A stretch of DNA of 17,058 bases, taken from the NCBI GenBank assembly GCA_900556845.1, contig USQO01000043.1:1-17058 (forward strand). Reading direction: 5' to 3'. Position 1 is the stretch's first letter, and the number at the start of each line of letters is the position of its first letter. This document shows positions 14,735 through 17,058 of this stretch, one piece after another. The notes under the pieces are model-generated. The model saw nothing but the letters and a program-made list of their open reading frames with translations. It searched no databases and was not told where the DNA came from. The stretch comes from an uncultured Bacteroides sp. GTDB lineage: Bacteria; Bacteroidota; Bacteroidia; Bacteroidales; Bacteroidaceae. A program made the translations under genes and the position numbers.

Positions 14735-16747
14735 TTATGAGTTCATGCTAAGCAGGAATTCGTCGTTGTCCTTGGTCTTTTCCAGACGGTCTTTTACGAA
14801 GTCCATTGCTTCTATCGGATTCATATCCGAGAGGTATTTGCGTAAAATCCACATTCTGTCAAGTGTCGTCTTATCCAACAGCAAGTCATCACGACGGGTG
14901 CTCGAAGCGACAATGTTCACTGCCGGGAATATACGTTTGTTGCTCAAGTTGCGGTCGAGCTGCAGCTCCATGTTACCCGTGCCCTTGAATTCTTCGAAAA
15001 TAACTTCATCCATTTTAGAGCCGGTGTCAATCAGTGCTGTTGCAATGATAGTCAATGAACCACCGCCTTCGATGTTACGTGCAGCACCGAAGAAGCGTTT
15101 CGGTTTGTGAAGCGCATTGGCATCCACACCTCCCGAAAGGACTTTACCTGATGCCGGTGAAACCGTATTGTAGGCACGTGCCAGTCGTGTAATAGAGTCC
15201 AGGAAAATCACCACATCGTGTCCGCATTCCACCATGCGTTTGGCTTTTTCCAGTACGATGCCTGCAATCTTTACGTGGCGTTCAGCCGGTTCATCGAACG
15301 TAGATGCAATCACTTCTGCGTTGACGCTGCGTGCCATGTCGGTGACTTCTTCCGGGCGTTCGTCAATCAGCAGCATAATCATGTATACCTCCGGATGGTT
15401 GGCTGCAATGGCATTGGCAATGTCCTTCATTAAGATAGTCTTACCGGTTTTAGGTTGTGCTACAATCAGAGCACGCTGGCCTTTTCCGATAGGTGAGAAC
15501 AAGTCTACTACGCGTGCAGACAAGTTGTCATCGTATCCTTTGCACAACTTGAATTTTTCATCAGGGAACAGAGGAGTCAGATGGTCGAACGGAATACGGT
15601 CACGTACGAGTTCCGAATTAAGTCCGTTAATCTTTGCAACTTTTACAAGCGGGAAATATTTTTCACCTTCTTTAGGAGGACGGATAGTACCTTCCACAAC
15701 ATCACCGGTTTTCAGGCCGAACAGTTTGATTTGCGACTGTGAAACATAAATGTCGTCTGGTGAAGAAAGATAATTGTAGTCCGAAGAACGCAGGAAACCA
15801 TAACCGTCAGGCATAATCTCCAGTACACCTGTACCTTTCAGAATATCATCAAATTCGTAAGGCTTTTCTACGGGTTTCTTTTCGGGAACAGCGGCAAGAG
15901 CAGGTGCTGCTGTAGCTGCATTTTCTGTAGCAGGCTGCTGTTGGCTAGCCTGTTGCTGGGCTTGCTGCTGGCGGTTATTGCGCGGGTTGTTAAAACGCTG
16001 TTGTTTGTTCTGATTCTTTTTAGGTGTATTCTCTTGGGCAGGTGAAGCTGCATTATTTTCCATTTTTGTAGCTTCAAATTTTCCCAGCAATTCGGTTGGA
16101 AGTTCAAATTTCTCAGACGGCAAGTCTTCAATAGCTATGAAATCATTGTTGATGCTGGAGAAGTCAAGTTCCGGAAGTTCTTCCAAGTCATCGTGGTTGA
16201 TAACAGGTTCCGGAGTTGGAACCTCCTTAATTGTTTTTGTTTCTTGGGCTGTAGCTTTATTTTTAACGCCCGGTTTACGCCCTCTTTTAGCTTTTGGCTT
16301 TTCAGCCGGAGCTTCTGTTGTTGCTGGAGTTTCAGTAGCCTGTACTTCTACGGCTTCAGTAATAGTTGCTTTTGTTTCAGTTTCCTTGTTTGAAGTACTG
16401 CTATCGTTATTTGTATTGTTTTCTTCTTTGAATAAAGGGGCTGGAGCAGGAAGCGATGGTGTATTGGCTTCAATTTTCTGAGCCTTATCTTTGGTTGCAG
16501 TATAAACCTTGCTGCCTTCTTTCTTTACGCTGATTCTGGAGCGTTTGCGAGGCTGGGCTTCTTTGCGCTCTTCGCTGTTTTTGGTTGCGGCTACCTTTTT
16601 GCTGGCACCTACAATGGCTTGTTCATCCAGAATGCGGTATACGAGTTGCTCTTTCGTAAGAGACTCGGATTTGGTAATTCCCAACTCTTTGGCAATAGCT
16701 TGCAGTTCGGATAAATCTTTGTCGTTTAATTGAATGATATTATACAT
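14735..16747 (-). CDS. rho: Transcription termination factor Rho with large disordered insertion
   Basis: This hexameric RNA-dependent ATPase ends transcription. It has 670 residues against about 420 in E. coli. Residues 1-47 form the Rho_N helical domain (MYNIIQLNDKDLSELQAIAKELGI). Residues about 48-295 are low-complexity and charged, then Q/N-rich (NKQQRFNNPRNNRQQQAQQQ), with an AT-hook-like KRGRKPG at 154-160. The cold-shock RNA-binding domain follows (GVLEIMPDGYGFLRS, 307-321), then the ATPase with Walker A QPKTGKT (431-437), Walker B DVVIFLDS (511-518) and SGGVDANALHKPKRFFGAARN (Q-loop/R-loop region). The insertion is the usual Bacteroidota form. The gene is monocistronic, with a long AT-rich leader, and is convergent with the DUF3127 gene. 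Confidence 0.97.
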   Translation of the reverse strand: MYNIIQLNDKDLSELQAIAKELGITKSESLTKEQLVYRILDEQAIVGASKKVAATKNSEERKEAQPRKRSRISVKKEGSKVYTATKDKAQKIEANTPSLPAPAPLFKEENNTNNDSSTSNKETETKATITEAVEVQATETPATTEAPAEKPKAKRGRKPGVKNKATAQETKTIKEVPTPEPVINHDDLEELPELDFSSINNDFIAIEDLPSEKFELPTELLGKFEATKMENNAASPAQENTPKKNQNKQQRFNNPRNNRQQQAQQQASQQQPATENAATAAPALAAVPEKKPVEKPYEFDDILKGTGVLEIMPDGYGFLRSSDYNYLSSPDDIYVSQSQIKLFGLKTGDVVEGTIRPPKEGEKYFPLVKVAKINGLNSELVRDRIPFDHLTPLFPDEKFKLCKGYDDNLSARVVDLFSPIGKGQRALIVAQPKTGKTILMKDIANAIAANHPEVYMIMLLIDERPEEVTDMARSVNAEVIASTFDEPAERHVKIAGIVLEKAKRMVECGHDVVIFLDSITRLARAYNTVSPASGKVLSGGVDANALHKPKRFFGAARNIEGGGSLTIIATALIDTGSKMDEVIFEEFKGTGNMELQLDRNLSNKRIFPAVNIVASSTRRDDLLLDKTTLDRMWILRKYLSDMNPIEAMDFVKDRLEKTKDNDEFLLSMNS

Positions 16748-17034
16748 ATAATAAGTATATAGTTTTTAAAATGCAGGTATATAGATTATTTGCACATGCT
16801 TGTAATACACAGATGCGGCTCGTATTAAAAAGAATAATCTATAATTGCGGAATAAATGATTGATAATGGTTTTTAAACTATCGATACCTGTTTGTCAGGA
16901 TTGTTTTTGTGCTACAAAAGTAGCATATTTTTTTTGATAATCTATAAAACAAGGATTTTTTTAAGCTTTAATTTCGATTGAATAGAAGAAAAATTGTAAT
17001 TTAGCGGTGTAAAAACAGAGAGTATATTATAGAT
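16748..17034. other. rho leader and upstream region; no gene seen
   Basis: This is an AT-rich stretch without a credible coding frame. It holds an 11-bp inverted repeat, TATAGATTATT (16780-16790) and its complement (16833-16843), with a 42-nt spacer, inside the probable rho leader. It also holds the candidate rho -7 box. Toward the right end TAATTTAG (near 17000, plus strand) is one mismatch from a -7 box for a gene beyond the contig, but the -33 spacing is wrong and I do not call it. Confidence 0.5.
16915..16922 (-). promoter_or_regulatory. Candidate -7 element of rho
   Basis: Minus-strand TACTTTTG fits TAnnTTTG and is the same octamer as the dnaN -7 box. No good -33 element lies 19-21 bp upstream; the nearest TTG is 27 bp away. 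If used, the rho leader would be about 160 nt long. Confidence 0.35.
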
Positions 17035-17058
17035 CTGTCTCTTATACACATCTGACGC
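17035..17058. other. Illumina Nextera transposase adapter remnant (not genomic)
   Basis: CTGTCTCTTATACACATCT (17035-17053) is the Nextera/Tn5 mosaic-end adapter, and the final GACGC matches the next bases of the standard read adapter. It sits exactly at the sequence end, as untrimmed read-through would. It should not be read as genome or as a native Tn5 end. Confidence 0.93.

Noticed and set aside
15932..16015. Possible tandem DNA repeat of CTG/TTG triplets
   Set aside because: It is explained by Gln- and Asn-coding codons in the Rho insertion and shows no regular unit.
17035..17053. Tn5 mosaic end or inserted transposon
   Set aside because: The sequence is the engineered adapter and sits exactly at the contig end, without transposase genes or target duplication.

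Overview
The window looks like a complete short-read contig of about 17 kb from a Bacteroidota bacterium, most likely Bacteroidales (Bacteroides/Phocaeicola-like). Four things point there: a fused FeoA-FeoB followed by a FeoB-associated Cys-rich membrane peptide; a Rho factor with a very large disordered N-terminal insertion; a DUF3127 protein, a family I know mainly from this phylum; and several intergenic matches to the phylum's own promoter consensus (TTTG, about 20 bp, TAnnTTTG) instead of -35/-10 boxes. Nothing suggests a mobile element, prophage, CRISPR array or horizontal island. It is core chromosome. The left edge lies in a tandem tRNA-Cys repeat, and the last 24 bases match Illumina Nextera adapter sequence, so both ends look like assembly ends.

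Layout from left to right. (1) 2-168: two identical tRNA-Cys(GCA) genes on the minus strand with a recognisable promoter. (2) 256-2939: a minus-strand ferrous-iron uptake pair, feoAB then the Cys-rich peptide. (3) 3145-6737: a tightly packed plus-strand operon, tilS-cobU-cobT-cobS, joining tRNA-Ile lysidine synthesis to the nucleotide-loop assembly steps of cobalamin. It starts from a promoter that would give an almost leaderless tilS mRNA, and no cobalamin riboswitch is visible. (4) 6741-6791: a long hairpin terminator between convergent units. (5) 14099 down to 6812: a six-gene minus-strand unit, dnaN (sliding clamp), a DEDDh exonuclease, coaBC (CoA synthesis), recN (repair), rlmB (rRNA methylation) and a secreted inactive-protease/TPR protein, with gaps of 1 to 27 nt. 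(6) 14275-14655: divergent from dnaN, a small OB-fold-like DUF3127 protein ending in an SSB-type acidic tail. (7) 14680-14732: a strong bidirectional terminator. (8) 16747 down to 14735: rho, with a roughly 160-nt leader containing an inverted repeat.

Most genes are housekeeping. The points that deserve a second look are the DUF3127 protein with its SSB-like C-terminus sharing a divergent promoter region with dnaN; the paired replacement of two catalytic residues in the decarboxylase half of CoaBC; the degenerate trypsin-like domain fused to TPRs; the near-leaderless tilS-cob operon lacking both a riboswitch and cobC; the disordered, Q/N-rich, AT-hook-bearing Rho insertion; a His/Asp-rich segment in FeoB; and the adapter contamination at the right end. 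I did not find a convincing new multi-gene system.
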